Source: Collimonas fungivorans Ter331 (GTDB lineage Bacteria; Pseudomonadota; Gammaproteobacteria; Burkholderiales; Burkholderiaceae_D). From it: a stretch of DNA of 64,000 nt. Positions 20,206 through 30,161 of the stretch are shown here, piece after piece. The notes below the pieces were generated by a model, which was given only the letters and a program-made list of their open reading frames with translations, was not told the DNA's origin and made no database searches. Position 1 is the first letter of the stretch. Every line of letters starts with the position of its first letter. Position numbers and translations under genes: made by a program. The stretch spans positions 1,864,686 through 1,928,685 of the forward strand of contig NC_015856.1 in assembly GCF_000221045.1 (NCBI RefSeq). Direction: 5' to 3'.

Positions 20206-22299
20206 ATGGCGGGGCAACTTAACCCACAATTACTTCTTGCCGTACCGTTGGCGCCGCTGGCTGGCGCTGCGATCGCGGGCTTATTCGGCACCAAATTCTT
20301 CGGCAACCTGGTCGGTCGCAAGACCTCGCACACGGTCACGATCCTGGGCGTGCTGATCGCCCTGATCATTTCCGTGCAGACCTTGCTGGCGGTGATCGAC
20401 GGCGCCAGCTTCAACGGCACCTTGTACACCTGGATGACGGTCGGCGGCGTCAAGCTGGAAATCGGCTTCCTGGTCGACAGCCTGACGGCCATGATGATGT
20501 GCGTGGTGACCTTTGTCTCGCTGATGGTGCATATCTACACCATCGGCTACATGAAAGACGACGAAGGCTATAACCGCTTCTTCGCTTACATCTCCCTGTT
20601 CACGTTCTCGATGCTGATGCTGGTCATGAGCAACAACTTCCTGCAGCTGTTCTTCGGCTGGGAAGCGGTGGGCCTGGTGTCGTACCTGCTGATCGGTTTC
20701 TGGTACACCCGTCCGACCGCGATTTTCGCCAACATGAAAGCGTTCCTGGTCAACCGTGTCGGCGACTTCGGCTTCATCCTCGGCATCGGCCTGCTGCTGG
20801 CGTATTCCGGTTCGATGAACTACAGCGAAGTGTTCGCGCAAAAAGGCATGCTGGCGCAATTGACGCTGCCGGGCAGCGACTGGATGCTGCTGACGGTTGC
20901 CTGCATCTGCCTGTTCATCGGCGCCATGGGCAAGTCGGCGCAGTTTCCGCTGCACGTCTGGCTGCCGGATTCGATGGAAGGCCCGACCCCGATTTCCGCA
21001 CTGATCCACGCCGCTACCATGGTGACCGCCGGCATCTTCATGGTGACCCGCATGTCGCCGCTGTTTGAACTGTCCGACACCGCCTTGTCGTTCATCCTGA
21101 TCATCGGCTCGATTACCGCCTTGTTCATGGGTTTCCTCGGCGTGATCCAGACCGACATCAAGCGCGTGGTGGCTTATTCGACCCTGTCGCAGCTCGGCTA
21201 CATGACCGTGGCCCTGGGCGCATCGGCCTACTCGGTGGCGGTATTCCACCTGATGACGCACGCTTTCTTCAAGGCCTTGCTGTTCCTTGGCGCCGGTTCT
21301 GTCATCATCGGCCTGCACCACGACCAGGACATGCGCAACATGGGCGGCCTGCGCAAATATATGCCGATCACCTGGATCACTTCGCTGGTCGGCTCGCTGG
21401 CGCTGATCGGTACGCCGTTCTTCTCCGGTTTCTATTCGAAGGACAGCATCATCGAAGCGGCGCATGCATCGACCCTGTTCGGTTCCGGTTTTGCTTATTT
21501 CGCCGTGCTGGCCAGCGTGTTTGTCACGGCTTTCTACTCGTTCCGCATGTACTTCATGGTGTTCCATGGCGAAGAGCGCTTCGGCAAGGCCCACGACGCT
21601 CACGCAGCACATGCCGCCAATGATGCGCACGCCGCACACGATGCACACGGCGCCCATGTCGATCATCACGACGAAGAAGATGAACACGAGCACCACGGCC
21701 TGGCTCCCGGCCAGAAGCCGCAGGAGTCGCCTTGGGTGGTGACCTTGCCGCTGATCCTGCTGGCGATTCCGTCGGCCGTCATCGGTTTCCTGGCGATCGA
21801 GCCGATGTTGTACGGCAGCTTCTTCAAGGACGTGATTTTCGTCAACGAAGCGCACCATGCCATGGAAGAGCTGCGCCATGAATTCCAGGGTCCGGTCAGC
21901 ATGGTCAGCCATGCTTTCGCCTCGGCGCCGTTGTGGCTGGCGATCGCCGGCGTGGCGGCGGCGTACTACTGCTATATGGTCAACCCGCGCCTGCCGGCGG
22001 CGATCAAGCAGAAGGCCGGTCCGATCTTCACGCTGCTCGACAACAAATACTATATGGACAAGTTCAACGATGTGGTGTTTGCCGGCGGTGCCCGCCTGCT
22101 CGGCCGCGGCTTGTGGAATGCCGGCGACCGTGGCCTGATCGACGGCCTGATCGTCAACGGCAGCGCCAAGGCAGTCAGCTGGTTCTCGAAAATCACCCGT
22201 CTCTGGCAGTCCGGATACATCTATCACTATGCATTCGTGATGATTATCGGGGTGCTGGGTTTCCTGGTTTGGTTCATGCCGTTTCCGTTTGCCAAATAA
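20206..22299 (+). CDS. nuoL: NADH-quinone oxidoreductase subunit L (antiporter-like), with His-rich loop
   Basis: 697 residues. The antiporter core includes FFGWEAVGLVSYLLIGFW, the pump lysine in AMGKSAQFPLHVWLPDSMEGPTPISALIHAATMV, and VVAYSTLSQLGYM. The C-terminal portion supplies the lateral helix. A hydrophilic insertion at about residues 464-499 holds 12 histidines among Ala, Asp and Glu, between two membrane helices; it may bind divalent metals but is not part of the pump core. The gene is intact. Confidence 0.97.
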   Translation: MAGQLNPQLLLAVPLAPLAGAAIAGLFGTKFFGNLVGRKTSHTVTILGVLIALIISVQTLLAVIDGASFNGTLYTWMTVGGVKLEIGFLVDSLTAMMMCVVTFVSLMVHIYTIGYMKDDEGYNRFFAYISLFTFSMLMLVMSNNFLQLFFGWEAVGLVSYLLIGFWYTRPTAIFANMKAFLVNRVGDFGFILGIGLLLAYSGSMNYSEVFAQKGMLAQLTLPGSDWMLLTVACICLFIGAMGKSAQFPLHVWLPDSMEGPTPISALIHAATMVTAGIFMVTRMSPLFELSDTALSFILIIGSITALFMGFLGVIQTDIKRVVAYSTLSQLGYMTVALGASAYSVAVFHLMTHAFFKALLFLGAGSVIIGLHHDQDMRNMGGLRKYMPITWITSLVGSLALIGTPFFSGFYSKDSIIEAAHASTLFGSGFAYFAVLASVFVTAFYSFRMYFMVFHGEERFGKAHDAHAAHAANDAHAAHDAHGAHVDHHDEEDEHEHHGLAPGQKPQESPWVVTLPLILLAIPSAVIGFLAIEPMLYGSFFKDVIFVNEAHHAMEELRHEFQGPVSMVSHAFASAPLWLAIAGVAAAYYCYMVNPRLPAAIKQKAGPIFTLLDNKYYMDKFNDVVFAGGARLLGRGLWNAGDRGLIDGLIVNGSAKAVSWFSKITRLWQSGYIYHYAFVMIIGVLGFLVWFMPFPFAK

Positions 22300-22340
22300 G
22301 CTGGCGAAGCAAACTCAGTTAGGTTAGATCAATAACAAAT

Positions 22341-23825
22341 ATGTCAACTTTCCCTCTTCTCAGCCTCGCGATCTGGTGTCCGGTCGCGTTCGGTATCCTG
22401 GTCCTGGCAGTAGGCCGCGACGATAATCCAACCCTGGTGCGCTGGCTGTCGCTGCTCGGCGCAGCGGTCAGCTTCGTAGTGACGCTGCCTCTGGTCTGCG
22501 GCTTCGACAATGCCTTCCACGGCATGCAGTTTGTTGAAAAAACCACTTGGATCGACCGTTTTAACGTCAATTACTACCTCGGCATCGACGGCATTTCGCT
22601 GTGGTTCGTGCCGTTGACAGCGTTCATTACAGTGCTGGTGGTGATTTCCGCCTGGCAGGTGATCGAGAAAAAAGTCGCGCAGTACATGGGTGCTTTCCTG
22701 ATCCTGTCGGGCCTGATGATCGGCGTCTTCTGCGCGCTGGACGGCATGCTGTTCTACGTGTTTTTCGAAGCCACGCTGGTTCCGATGTTCATCATCGTCG
22801 GCGTCTGGGGCGGCGCCAACCGCGTCTATGCCGCGATCAAGTTCTTCCTGTACACCCTGATGGGTTCGCTGCTGATGCTGATCGCCTTGCTGTACCTGTA
22901 CATCCAGTCGGGCGGCAGTTTCGAGATCCTGACCTGGCACCAGCTGCCGCTGACGATGACCGCGCAGATCCTGATTTTCCTGGCGTTCCTGATGGCGTTC
23001 GCCGTCAAGGTGCCGATGTGGCCGGTGCATACCTGGCTGCCGGATGCCCACGTGGAAGCGCCGACCGGTGGTTCCGTGGTGCTGGCGGCCATCATGCTGA
23101 AGCTGGGCGGCTACGGCTTCCTGCGTTTCTCGCTGCCGATCACGCCTGACGCCAGCCACTACCTGGCCGGTTTCATCATCACCCTGTCGCTGATCGCGGT
23201 CATTTATATCGGCCTGGTGGCGCTGGTGCAGAACGACATGAAAAAGCTGATCGCCTATTCGTCGATCGCTCACATGGGTTTTGTTACCCTCGGTTTCTTC
23301 ATTTTCAACGATATCGGCCTGCAGGGCGGCATCGTGCAAATGATCTCGCACGGTTTTGTATCGGGCGCGATGTTCCTTTGCATCGGTGTCCTGTACGACC
23401 GCATGCATACCCGCCAGATCGCCGAATACGGCGGCGTGGTCAACGTCATGCCGCGTTTCGCCGCCTTGTTCGTGCTGTTCTCGCTGGCCAATTCCGGCCT
23501 GCCGGGCACCTCCGGTTTCGTCGGCGAGTTCATGGTGATCCTGGGTGCGGTCAAGTTCAATTTCTGGATCGGCCTGCTGGCGGCGACCGCCTTGATCCTG
23601 GGCGCGGCGTATTCGCTGTGGCTGGTCAAGCGCGTGGTGTTCGGCGCCATCACCAATTCGCATGTGAAAGAAATGCTGGACCTGAACAAGCGTGAGTTCG
23701 TCATGCTGGGTGTGCTGGCGATCGCCGTCATTGCGATGGGCGTGTATCCGGCGCCGTTCACCGATGCGATGCAAGTATCGGTGGCCGACCTGTTGAAGCA
23801 TGTCGCGGTTACCAAGTTAAACTGA
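22341..23825 (+). CDS. nuoM: NADH-quinone oxidoreductase subunit M (antiporter-like)
   Basis: 494 residues, about 14 helices. Key segments are YYLGIDGISLWFVPLTAF, the glutamate in FFEATLVPMFIIVGVWGG, the lysine in AFAVKVPMWPVHTWLPDAHVEAPTGGSVVLA, and LIAYSSIAHMGFV. One of three proton-pumping antiporter-like subunits. 41 bp separate it from both nuoL and nuoN. Confidence 0.97.
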   Translation: MSTFPLLSLAIWCPVAFGILVLAVGRDDNPTLVRWLSLLGAAVSFVVTLPLVCGFDNAFHGMQFVEKTTWIDRFNVNYYLGIDGISLWFVPLTAFITVLVVISAWQVIEKKVAQYMGAFLILSGLMIGVFCALDGMLFYVFFEATLVPMFIIVGVWGGANRVYAAIKFFLYTLMGSLLMLIALLYLYIQSGGSFEILTWHQLPLTMTAQILIFLAFLMAFAVKVPMWPVHTWLPDAHVEAPTGGSVVLAAIMLKLGGYGFLRFSLPITPDASHYLAGFIITLSLIAVIYIGLVALVQNDMKKLIAYSSIAHMGFVTLGFFIFNDIGLQGGIVQMISHGFVSGAMFLCIGVLYDRMHTRQIAEYGGVVNVMPRFAALFVLFSLANSGLPGTSGFVGEFMVILGAVKFNFWIGLLAATALILGAAYSLWLVKRVVFGAITNSHVKEMLDLNKREFVMLGVLAIAVIAMGVYPAPFTDAMQVSVADLLKHVAVTKLN

Positions 23826-23866
23826 TTACACAGCGCAAGCGTTGCATAAAAATAAGCGGCAAATAA

Positions 23867-25378
23867 ATGAATAACATGAATCTGATCCCTGTTTATCCGG
23901 AAATCTTTCTGCTGATTGCGACTTCGGTCGTGCTGCTGATCGATATGTTCGTTTCGGATGCCAAGCGCTACCTTACCTATTACCTGACGCTGGCCGTGCT
24001 GGCCGTGTGTTTCGTATTGACGTTTGGCGCATTCCAAAGCGGGGAGACGGTTTACACCTTCCACAACATGTTCGTCTCGGATCCGCTGAGCAGCCTGCTG
24101 AAGCTGGTGTCTTACGTGGCGGTGGCGATCACGCTTGTGTATTCGCGCCGTTATGTGAGCGAGCGCGGCATGGTCGGCGGCCATCTCGGCGGCGAGTTCT
24201 ACCCGTTGGCGCTGTTTACCCTGCTGGGCCAGATGGTGATGATCTCGGGCAGCAATTTCCTCAGCATCTACCTCGGCCTGGAACTGATGTCGCTGTCGCT
24301 GTATGCGCTGGTGGCGTTGCGGCGCGACAGCGCCGGCGCGACTGAAGCAGCCATGAAATATTTCGTGCTGGGCGCGATGGCTTCCGGTTTCCTGCTGTAC
24401 GGGATGTCGATGCTGTACGGCGCCACCGGTTCGCTCGACCTGATTGAAGTCACCCGCGCCGCATCTTCCGGCGGCATCAACCCGACCGTGCTGCTGTTCG
24501 GCGTGGTGTTCATCGTCGCCGGCCTGGCGTTCAAGCTGGGCGCCGTGCCGTTCCACATGTGGGTGCCTGACGTCTACCAGGGCGCACCAACTGCGGTTAC
24601 CCTGCTGCTGGGCGGCGCGCCCAAGCTGGCGGCTTTTGCGATTTGTTTCCGCCTGCTGGTGGAGGCGCTGTTGCCGCTGGCGACCGACTGGCAGCAAATG
24701 CTGACCGTGCTGGCGGTGCTGTCGATGGCGATCGGTAACATCACTGCGATTGCCCAGACCAATATCAAGCGCATGCTGGCGTATTCGACCATTTCCCACA
24801 TGGGCTTCATGCTGCTCGGCCTGCTGGCCGGCGTGGTCGACGGCAACCTGTTTTCGACCGCCAATGCGTATAGCTCGGCCATGTTTTATGCAATCACTTA
24901 CGTGATGACCACGCTCGGTACCTTCGGCGTCATCATGCTGTTGGCGCGCTCCGGTTTCGAAGCGGAAAACATGGACGACTTCAAAGGCTTGAACCAGCGC
25001 AGCCCGTGGTTCGCCGCGGTAATGCTGGTCCTGATGCTGTCGCTGGCGGGGATTCCGCCGATGATGGGTTTCTACGCCAAGTTGTCCGTGCTGCAGGCTG
25101 TGCTCGGCACCGGCAGCGGCCAGCTCTGGCTGGTGATTGTGGCAGTGCTGTTCTCGCTGATCGGCGCCTTCTACTACCTGCGCGTGATCAAGCTGATGTA
25201 TTTTGACGAGCCGCAAGACAGCTCGCCGATCGTCGCCCACCTCGATGTGCGCGTGTTGCTCAGCCTGAACGGCCTGGCGGTGCTGGTGTTGGGCTTGTGG
25301 CCAGGCTGGCTGATGGATGCCACCACTGCAGCCATCGTGAAGACCTTGACCTCATTCCTCGGCAGAGTAGTGCAGTAA
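23867..25378 (+). CDS. nuoN: NADH-quinone oxidoreductase subunit N (antiporter-like)
   Basis: 503 residues. [15 protein letters not shown] holds the conserved Glu, [26 protein letters not shown] the pump Lys, and [16 protein letters not shown] the third motif. Starts at 23867 and 23876 are both possible. It closes the nuo set; a DUF2818 gene begins 4 bp after the stop and is surely in the same transcript. Confidence 0.97.
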   Translation: MNNMNLIPVYPEIFLLIATSVVLLIDMFVSDAKRYLTYYLTLAVLAVCFVLTFGAFQSGETVYTFHNMFVSDPLSSLLKLVSYVAVAITLVYSRRYVSERGMVGGHLGGEFYPLALFTLLGQMVMISGSNFLSIYLGLELMSLSLYALVALRRDSAGATEAAMKYFVLGAMASGFLLYGMSMLYGATGSLDLIEVTRAASSGGINPTVLLFGVVFIVAGLAFKLGAVPFHMWVPDVYQGAPTAVTLLLGGAPKLAAFAICFRLLVEALLPLATDWQQMLTVLAVLSMAIGNITAIAQTNIKRMLAYSTISHMGFMLLGLLAGVVDGNLFSTANAYSSAMFYAITYVMTTLGTFGVIMLLARSGFEAENMDDFKGLNQRSPWFAAVMLVLMLSLAGIPPMMGFYAKLSVLQAVLGTGSGQLWLVIVAVLFSLIGAFYYLRVIKLMYFDEPQDSSPIVAHLDVRVLLSLNGLAVLVLGLWPGWLMDATTAAIVKTLTSFLGRVVQ

Positions 25379-25382
25379 CCCT

Positions 25383-25697
25383 GTGAATGTTTCTCTCTCC
25401 AGCTGGTTCGTGATCCTGTTGGCGCTGCTGGCTGCCAACCTGCCGTTTATCAACGAACGCCTGTTCGCCCTGGTGCCGCTCAAGTCCGGCGGCCAGGCAG
25501 CGGTCAAGCCGGTCTGGGTGCGTTTGCTTGAGCTGTTTGCCCTGTATGCGCTGGTTGGTTTGTTTGCCTATGTGCTGGAAGCGAATATCGGCAATACCTT
25601 TCGCCAGGGCTGGGAATTTTATGCCGTGACCGGCTGCATGTTCCTGGTGCTGGCCTATCCCGGCTACGTGCTGCGTTACTTGAAGAAGCATCGCTGA
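25383..25697 (+). CDS. DUF2818 small membrane protein
   Basis: 104 residues from a GTG at 25383. Three hydrophobic segments (about 5-22, 42-62 and 76-95) separated by basic loops, ending YPGYVLRYLKKHR. This family is found at the end of betaproteobacterial nuo operons. The context suggests a role in assembly or stability of complex I, but no function is established that I know of. Confidence 0.88.
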   Translation: MNVSLSSWFVILLALLAANLPFINERLFALVPLKSGGQAAVKPVWVRLLELFALYALVGLFAYVLEANIGNTFRQGWEFYAVTGCMFLVLAYPGYVLRYLKKHR

Positions 25698-25787
25698 CCT
25701 GGCTTCCTGCCTGGCGGCTCGGCCCGCAGCCAGCGCCTGCATTACAATCTTCCACTCGTCTGCCTTATCTTTCCTCGGAGTTCCCGC

Positions 25788-26345
25788 ATGGATAGTCACC
25801 TGATAGAAACCCGGATCGCCAGCGCCGAAGCTTATGACGGCGACTTCCTCAAAGTGCAGCGCGATACGGTGCAGCTGCCCGACGGCAAAGCGACCACGCG
25901 CGAATACATCAAGCACCCTGGTGCAGTAGTCATCCTGCCGCTGTTCGAAGATGGTTCGGTCTTGCTTGAACGCCAATACCGTTATCCGCTGGAGCGCGTG
26001 TTCATTGAATATCCGGCCGGGAAAATCGATTCGGGCGAAGATCACCTGGACTGCGCCAAGCGCGAATTGCTGGAAGAGACTGGTTATACCGCGACCGAAT
26101 GGCAGCACGTCTGCACCATCCACAATGCGATTGCCTATTCCGATGAGCACCTGGAGCTGTACCTGGCGCGCGGCCTGGTCGGTGGCGAGCGCAAGCTGGA
26201 CGATGGCGAATTCCTGGATGTCTTCAAGGCGCCGCTGGCGGACATGCTGAGCTGGGTGAGGGAAGGAAAGGTGACCGACGTCAAAACCGTGATCGGCACC
26301 TTCTGGCTTGAAAAAATTGTCGCCGGCGATTGGAAACTGCCGTAG
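25788..26345 (+). CDS. nudF: Nudix hydrolase, ADP-ribose pyrophosphatase type
   Basis: 185 residues with a complete Nudix box, GKIDSGEDHLDCAKRELLEETGY (G-x5-E-x7-RE-x2-EE-x-G). FIEYPAGKID and the N-terminal strand region match ADP-ribose/sugar-nucleotide pyrophosphatases. It would hydrolyse ADP-ribose to AMP and ribose 5-phosphate. The frequent position after nuo fits NAD turnover, though this is context only. Its TAG stop lies inside the left hairpin of the REPIN-like repeat. Confidence 0.88.
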   Translation: MDSHLIETRIASAEAYDGDFLKVQRDTVQLPDGKATTREYIKHPGAVVILPLFEDGSVLLERQYRYPLERVFIEYPAGKIDSGEDHLDCAKRELLEETGYTATEWQHVCTIHNAIAYSDEHLELYLARGLVGGERKLDDGEFLDVFKAPLADMLSWVREGKVTDVKTVIGTFWLEKIVAGDWKLP

Positions 26346-26468
26346 GGTGGGCACATCATGCCCACGCGTGAATTAACGCTACGCACATGCCTATTTCTTC
26401 TGTGCCGCGCGGATCTGTACTCCGGTTATTGCGGTCACGCGTGGGCACAAAGGCGTGCCCACCCTACG
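26341..26468. repeat. REPIN-like element: two inverted REP hairpins
   Basis: The left arm (26341-26370) and right arm (26436-26468, reverse complement) share the 14-base start CGTAGGGTGGGCAC and the 11-base end GCCCACGCGTG with different loops. Each arm folds on itself (GTGGGCA...TGCCCAC left; GTGGGCAC...GTGCCCAC right), and the two arms form a larger inverted repeat across 65 bases. It fills the gap between convergent nudF and ETF-QO and may also act as a bidirectional transcription barrier. No transposase is adjacent. Confidence 0.8.
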
Positions 26469-26478
26469 CCTCGTCGGA

Positions 26479-28170
26479 TTACATATTCGGATAGTTCGGC
26501 CCGCCGCCGCCTTCCGGCGTCACCCACACGATATTCTGCGTCGGATCCTTGATGTCGCAGGTTTTGCAATGCACGCAGTTTTGCGCATTGATCTGCAGCC
26601 GCTCGGTATTGTCTTCATTGGTCACGAATTCATACACGCCGGCAGGGCAGTAGCGCGCTTCCGGCCCGGCATAGTCGCGCAGGTTGACGTTGACCGGCAC
26701 GTTCGGGTCTTTCAGCGTCAGGTGGATAGGCTGGTCTTCGGCATGGTTGGTGTTGGAGATGAACACCGACGACAGGCGGTCGAAGGTCAGCTTGCCGTCC
26801 GGCTTCGGATACTTGATCGGCGCGTAATTGGCGGCCGGCTTCAGGCATTCGTGGTCGGCATGGGTGTGGCGCAGGGTCCATGGCGCCTTGCCGCCGAACA
26901 CCACCTGGTCGATGCCGACCATCAACGTGCCGAGATACAGGCCCTTGCTCATCCACGGCTTGAAGTTGCGTGCCTTGTGCAGTTCCTGGTGCAGCCAGGA
27001 CTGTTCAAATGCCTCGCTATAAGCCGTCAGCTCGTCGAACTGACGGTTGTTGCCCAGCGCTTCGAACGCGGCGTTGGCGGCCAGCATGCCGGTCTTGATG
27101 GCGGCGTGGCTGCCCTTGATGCGGCTGGCGTTGAGGAAGCCGGCATCGCAGCCGATCAGGGCGCCGCCAGGGAAGGTCAGCTTGGGCAGCGATTGCAGGC
27201 CGCCGGCGGTAATCGCGCGGGCGCCGTAGGAAATGCGCTTGCCGCCCTGGAAAAACTTGCTGATTTCCGGGTGCGTCTTGTAGCGCTGGAATTCTTCGTA
27301 AGGCGACAGGTAGGGGTTTTCGTAAGCCAGGCCGACCACGTAGCCGACCGCGACCTGATTGTTTTCCAGGTGGTACAGGAAAGAACCGCCGTAGGTCTGG
27401 GTATCCAGCGGCCAGCCCGCGGTATGCACGACCAGGCCCGGCTGGTGCAGCTTGGGATCGATTTCCCATAGTTCCTTGATGCCGATTGCATAGGTCTGTG
27501 GATCCTTGCCCTTGTTCAGGTCGAACTTCGCCATCAGCTGCTTGCCCAGGTGGCCGCGCGCGCCTTCGGCAAACAAGGTGTACTTGGCGTGCAGTTCCAT
27601 GCCCAGCTGGAAGGCGTCGGTAGGCTGGCCATGGCGGTCGACGCCCATGTTGCCGGTGGCGACGCCCTTGACCGAGCCATCCTCGTTGTATAGCACTTCG
27701 GCCGCCGGGAAGCCCGGGAAAATCTCCACGCCCAGGATTTCCGCCTGCTGCCCCAGCCAGCGCACCACGTTGGCCAGCGAGATGACGTAATTGCCATGGT
27801 TCTGGAAACAGGCCGGCAGCATCCAGTTCGGCGTCTTGTAGGCTTTTTTCTCGGTCAGGAACAGGAAGCGGTCTTCGCTGACTTCGGTGGTCAGCGGCGC
27901 GCCCAGCTGTTTCCAGTCTGGCAGCAGTTCGGTCAGCGCCTGCGGGTCCATCACCGCGCCGGACAGGATATGGGCGCCGATTTCGCTGCCTTTTTCCAGC
28001 ACGCAGACCGATACCTCGCGGCCTGTTTCTGCTGCCTGCTGTTTCAGCCGGATCGCCGCCGCCAGGCCGGCCGGGCCGCCGCCGACCACCACCACGTCGT
28101 ATTCCATGGCTTCGCGCGGACCGTATTGTTCCAGGAGGTTCTGCTGGTTCTGCCCTTGGGTTGGAGTCAT
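26479..28170 (-). CDS. Electron transfer flavoprotein-ubiquinone oxidoreductase
   Basis: 563 residues from the ATG at 28170, preceded by AAAGAGAC; the frame is open further upstream without support. The FAD-binding start is MEYDVVVVGGGPAGLAAAIRLKQ. The C-terminal ferredoxin-type domain supplies the [4Fe-4S] ligands in INAQNCVHCKTCDIKDPTQNIVWVTPEGGGGPNYPNM. It passes electrons from ETF (fatty acid and amino acid oxidation) to ubiquinone, a second entry to the quinone pool near complex I. Full length. Confidence 0.96.
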   Translation of the reverse strand: MTPTQGQNQQNLLEQYGPREAMEYDVVVVGGGPAGLAAAIRLKQQAAETGREVSVCVLEKGSEIGAHILSGAVMDPQALTELLPDWKQLGAPLTTEVSEDRFLFLTEKKAYKTPNWMLPACFQNHGNYVISLANVVRWLGQQAEILGVEIFPGFPAAEVLYNEDGSVKGVATGNMGVDRHGQPTDAFQLGMELHAKYTLFAEGARGHLGKQLMAKFDLNKGKDPQTYAIGIKELWEIDPKLHQPGLVVHTAGWPLDTQTYGGSFLYHLENNQVAVGYVVGLAYENPYLSPYEEFQRYKTHPEISKFFQGGKRISYGARAITAGGLQSLPKLTFPGGALIGCDAGFLNASRIKGSHAAIKTGMLAANAAFEALGNNRQFDELTAYSEAFEQSWLHQELHKARNFKPWMSKGLYLGTLMVGIDQVVFGGKAPWTLRHTHADHECLKPAANYAPIKYPKPDGKLTFDRLSSVFISNTNHAEDQPIHLTLKDPNVPVNVNLRDYAGPEARYCPAGVYEFVTNEDNTERLQINAQNCVHCKTCDIKDPTQNIVWVTPEGGGGPNYPNM

Positions 28171-28313
28171 TGTCTCTTTACCTATAATTAATTTTTCGAA
28201 CGGATGTGCTAATTGTCCGGGATTTTGCGGCAGAATGCTAGGTTTCAACGGCGGGTTAGTGCTGTTCCTCGCTTGCAGGACGCCAATTTACCGTATTCAG
28301 GAAAGTTAGTGCA

Positions 28314-28733
28314 ATGGAAAACAGAAAACACATTCATACCACACGCATCGCCATGCGCTGGGGCGATATGGATGCGCTGGGCCACGTCAACAACACTGTG
28401 TATTTCCGCTACATGGAGCAGGCGCGCATAGAATGGCTGCTGCAGATCGGCAGCGACTTCGATTCGCGCCACGGGCCGGTGCTGGTCAACGCCCAATGCA
28501 GTTTCCTGCGGCAGTTGAAATATCCCTGCGAAGTCGAAGTCAAATCCTATATCGGCGCCGTCGGCCGCTCCAGTTTCGAGGCGAGCTACGAAATCCGCCG
28601 CGCCGACCTGCCGGAAGTGGTGTTTGCCGAAGGCACGGCGAAGATCGTCTGGGTCGATTTCGACCTGGAAAAATCGATACCTCTACCTGAAGACCTACGC
28701 CAGTTGCTGACCAACCCGGCGCCGGTGGCTTAG
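28314..28733 (+). CDS. Acyl-CoA thioesterase, 4-hydroxybenzoyl-CoA thioesterase/YbgC family
   Basis: 139 residues, one hotdog domain. The motif MRWGDMDALGHVNNTVYFRYMEQARIEWL holds the catalytic Asp and the His-Val-Asn-Asn segment of this family. It probably hydrolyses short or aromatic acyl-CoA; substrate unknown. Divergent from ETF-QO and convergent with the LuxR gene, whose end is 4 bp away. Confidence 0.88.
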   Translation: MENRKHIHTTRIAMRWGDMDALGHVNNTVYFRYMEQARIEWLLQIGSDFDSRHGPVLVNAQCSFLRQLKYPCEVEVKSYIGAVGRSSFEASYEIRRADLPEVVFAEGTAKIVWVDFDLEKSIPLPEDLRQLLTNPAPVA

Positions 28734-28737
28734 CCCA

Positions 28738-29313
28738 CTAAGCGCCTTCGCTCTGGGCAATGCCCAGCAGGCGGTGCACCAGTTCGCTGGAGGTCGAGGC
28801 GGTGAATTTTTTCATCAGGTTGGCGCGGTGCATCTCCACCGTGCGCGGGCTCAGGCCGATCTGCTTGCCGATCAGCTTGCTGGTCTTGCCTTCCACCAGC
28901 AATGCCGCGATTTCTCGTTCGCGCGGCGACAGCGTGGATGAAGCGCGGCGCTTTTCACTCAAATCTTCAAAGGTCCAGATGCCTGCGGCATGGGTGTCTT
29001 CCGGCACCAGCGCGTGGCCGGTGACATGGCACCAGAACAGCTCGCCGTTGGCGCGCCGCATGATTCTTTCGTCGGAATAGATGCCCTTGGCGTTCATGAT
29101 AGGAACGATGCGGGCGCCGGTGCGCTCGAACTCGTCCTGGGTCGGATACAGTACCTGGAACGACTGGCCGTTCAGTTCTCCCGGCTGGTAGGCGAACATG
29201 CGCGCCAGCGCCAGGTTGCATACCTGCATGATGCGGCGTTCGGAGACGCACATGCCGATCGGCGCATGGGCAAAAATCGTTTCGTAGTCGACGGCTAAAT
29301 TAGGCAGGGGCAC
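28738..29313 (-). CDS. PAS-LuxR transcriptional regulator
   Basis: 191 residues. A PAS sensor (about 5-120; YETIFAHAPIGMCV, RRIMQVCNLALARMFAYQPGEL, RANGELFWCHVTGHAL) is followed by a LuxR helix-turn-helix (LSPREREIAALLVEGKTSKLIGKQIGLSPRTVEMHRANLMKKF). No receiver domain. It starts 128 bp from the oppositely oriented CoA-transferase operon, which it may control; the PAS ligand is unknown. Confidence 0.88.
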   Translation of the reverse strand: MPLPNLAVDYETIFAHAPIGMCVSERRIMQVCNLALARMFAYQPGELNGQSFQVLYPTQDEFERTGARIVPIMNAKGIYSDERIMRRANGELFWCHVTGHALVPEDTHAAGIWTFEDLSEKRRASSTLSPREREIAALLVEGKTSKLIGKQIGLSPRTVEMHRANLMKKFTASTSSELVHRLLGIAQSEGA

Positions 29314-29440
29314 TTGTCGGATCAGTCTGGTGTTGGTTTCGTATTTTTACGGTATTGTTGGAAGCAGCGCTTCGTCATATGCTAACAGACTGCACGTAAA
29401 GCAATAATAGTTGGAGTTTACACAAACAGGAGGCATTGGC

Positions 29441-30139
29441 ATGAACAAAGTTTATCCTGACGCGGCAAGCGCGTTGGCCGGCATAGTCAAAGATGGCCAG
29501 ACCATCGCCGTAGGCGGCTTCGGCCTGTGCGGCATCCCTGAAGCACTGATCCTGGCGCTGCGCGATTCGGCGGTGCAGAACCTGACCGCGATTTCGAACA
29601 ATGCCGGGGTCGACGGTTTCGGGCTGGGGCAATTGCTGGCGACGCGCCAGATCAAGAAAATGATCGCCTCGTATGTCGGCGAGAACAAGGAATTCGAACG
29701 GCAGTACCTGGCCGGCGAGCTGGAGCTGGAATTCACGCCGCAAGGTACGCTGGCGGAAAAGCTGCGCGCCGGCGGTTCCGGCATCCCGGCGTTTTTCACC
29801 AAGACCGGTGTCGGCACGCTGGTCGCCGAAGGCAAGGAAATCCGCGAATTCGACGGCGCCAAGTACGTGATGGAACGTTCGCTGGTAGCCGACATTTCGC
29901 TGGTCAAGGCCTACAAGGCGGACCGCAGCGGCAACCTGATATTCAACAAGACGGCCCGCAACTTCAACCCGAACGTGGCCATGGCAGGCAAGATCACCGT
30001 GGTGGAAGTCGAGCATCTGGTCGAGGTCGGCGAGCTCGATCCGGATCAGGTGCATACGCCCGGCATATTCGTCCACCGCATCGTGGTCAATGCGACGCCG
30101 GAAAAGCGGATCGAACAGCGCACCGTTCGCACGGCATAA
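29441..30139 (+). CDS. scoA: 3-oxoacid CoA-transferase subunit A
   Basis: 232 residues from the ATG at 29441, preceded by AGGAGG. The CoA-binding region is [43 protein letters not shown] and [21 protein letters not shown] match SCOT alpha chains. With the next gene it forms succinyl-CoA:3-ketoacid CoA-transferase, which activates acetoacetate for ketone-body or PHB breakdown. 22 bp to the subunit B gene. Confidence 0.92.
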   Translation: MNKVYPDAASALAGIVKDGQTIAVGGFGLCGIPEALILALRDSAVQNLTAISNNAGVDGFGLGQLLATRQIKKMIASYVGENKEFERQYLAGELELEFTPQGTLAEKLRAGGSGIPAFFTKTGVGTLVAEGKEIREFDGAKYVMERSLVADISLVKAYKADRSGNLIFNKTARNFNPNVAMAGKITVVEVEHLVEVGELDPDQVHTPGIFVHRIVVNATPEKRIEQRTVRTA

Positions 30140-30161
30140 CCCACAGAATACGGAGAACAAC

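Noticed and set aside
20281..22227. A 648-residue open frame on the minus strand
   Set aside because: Antisense to nuoL; low-complexity Gln/Arg/His composition, no motifs.
23270..25240. A 656-residue open frame on the minus strand
   Set aside because: Antisense to nuoM and nuoN, with no recognisable protein features.
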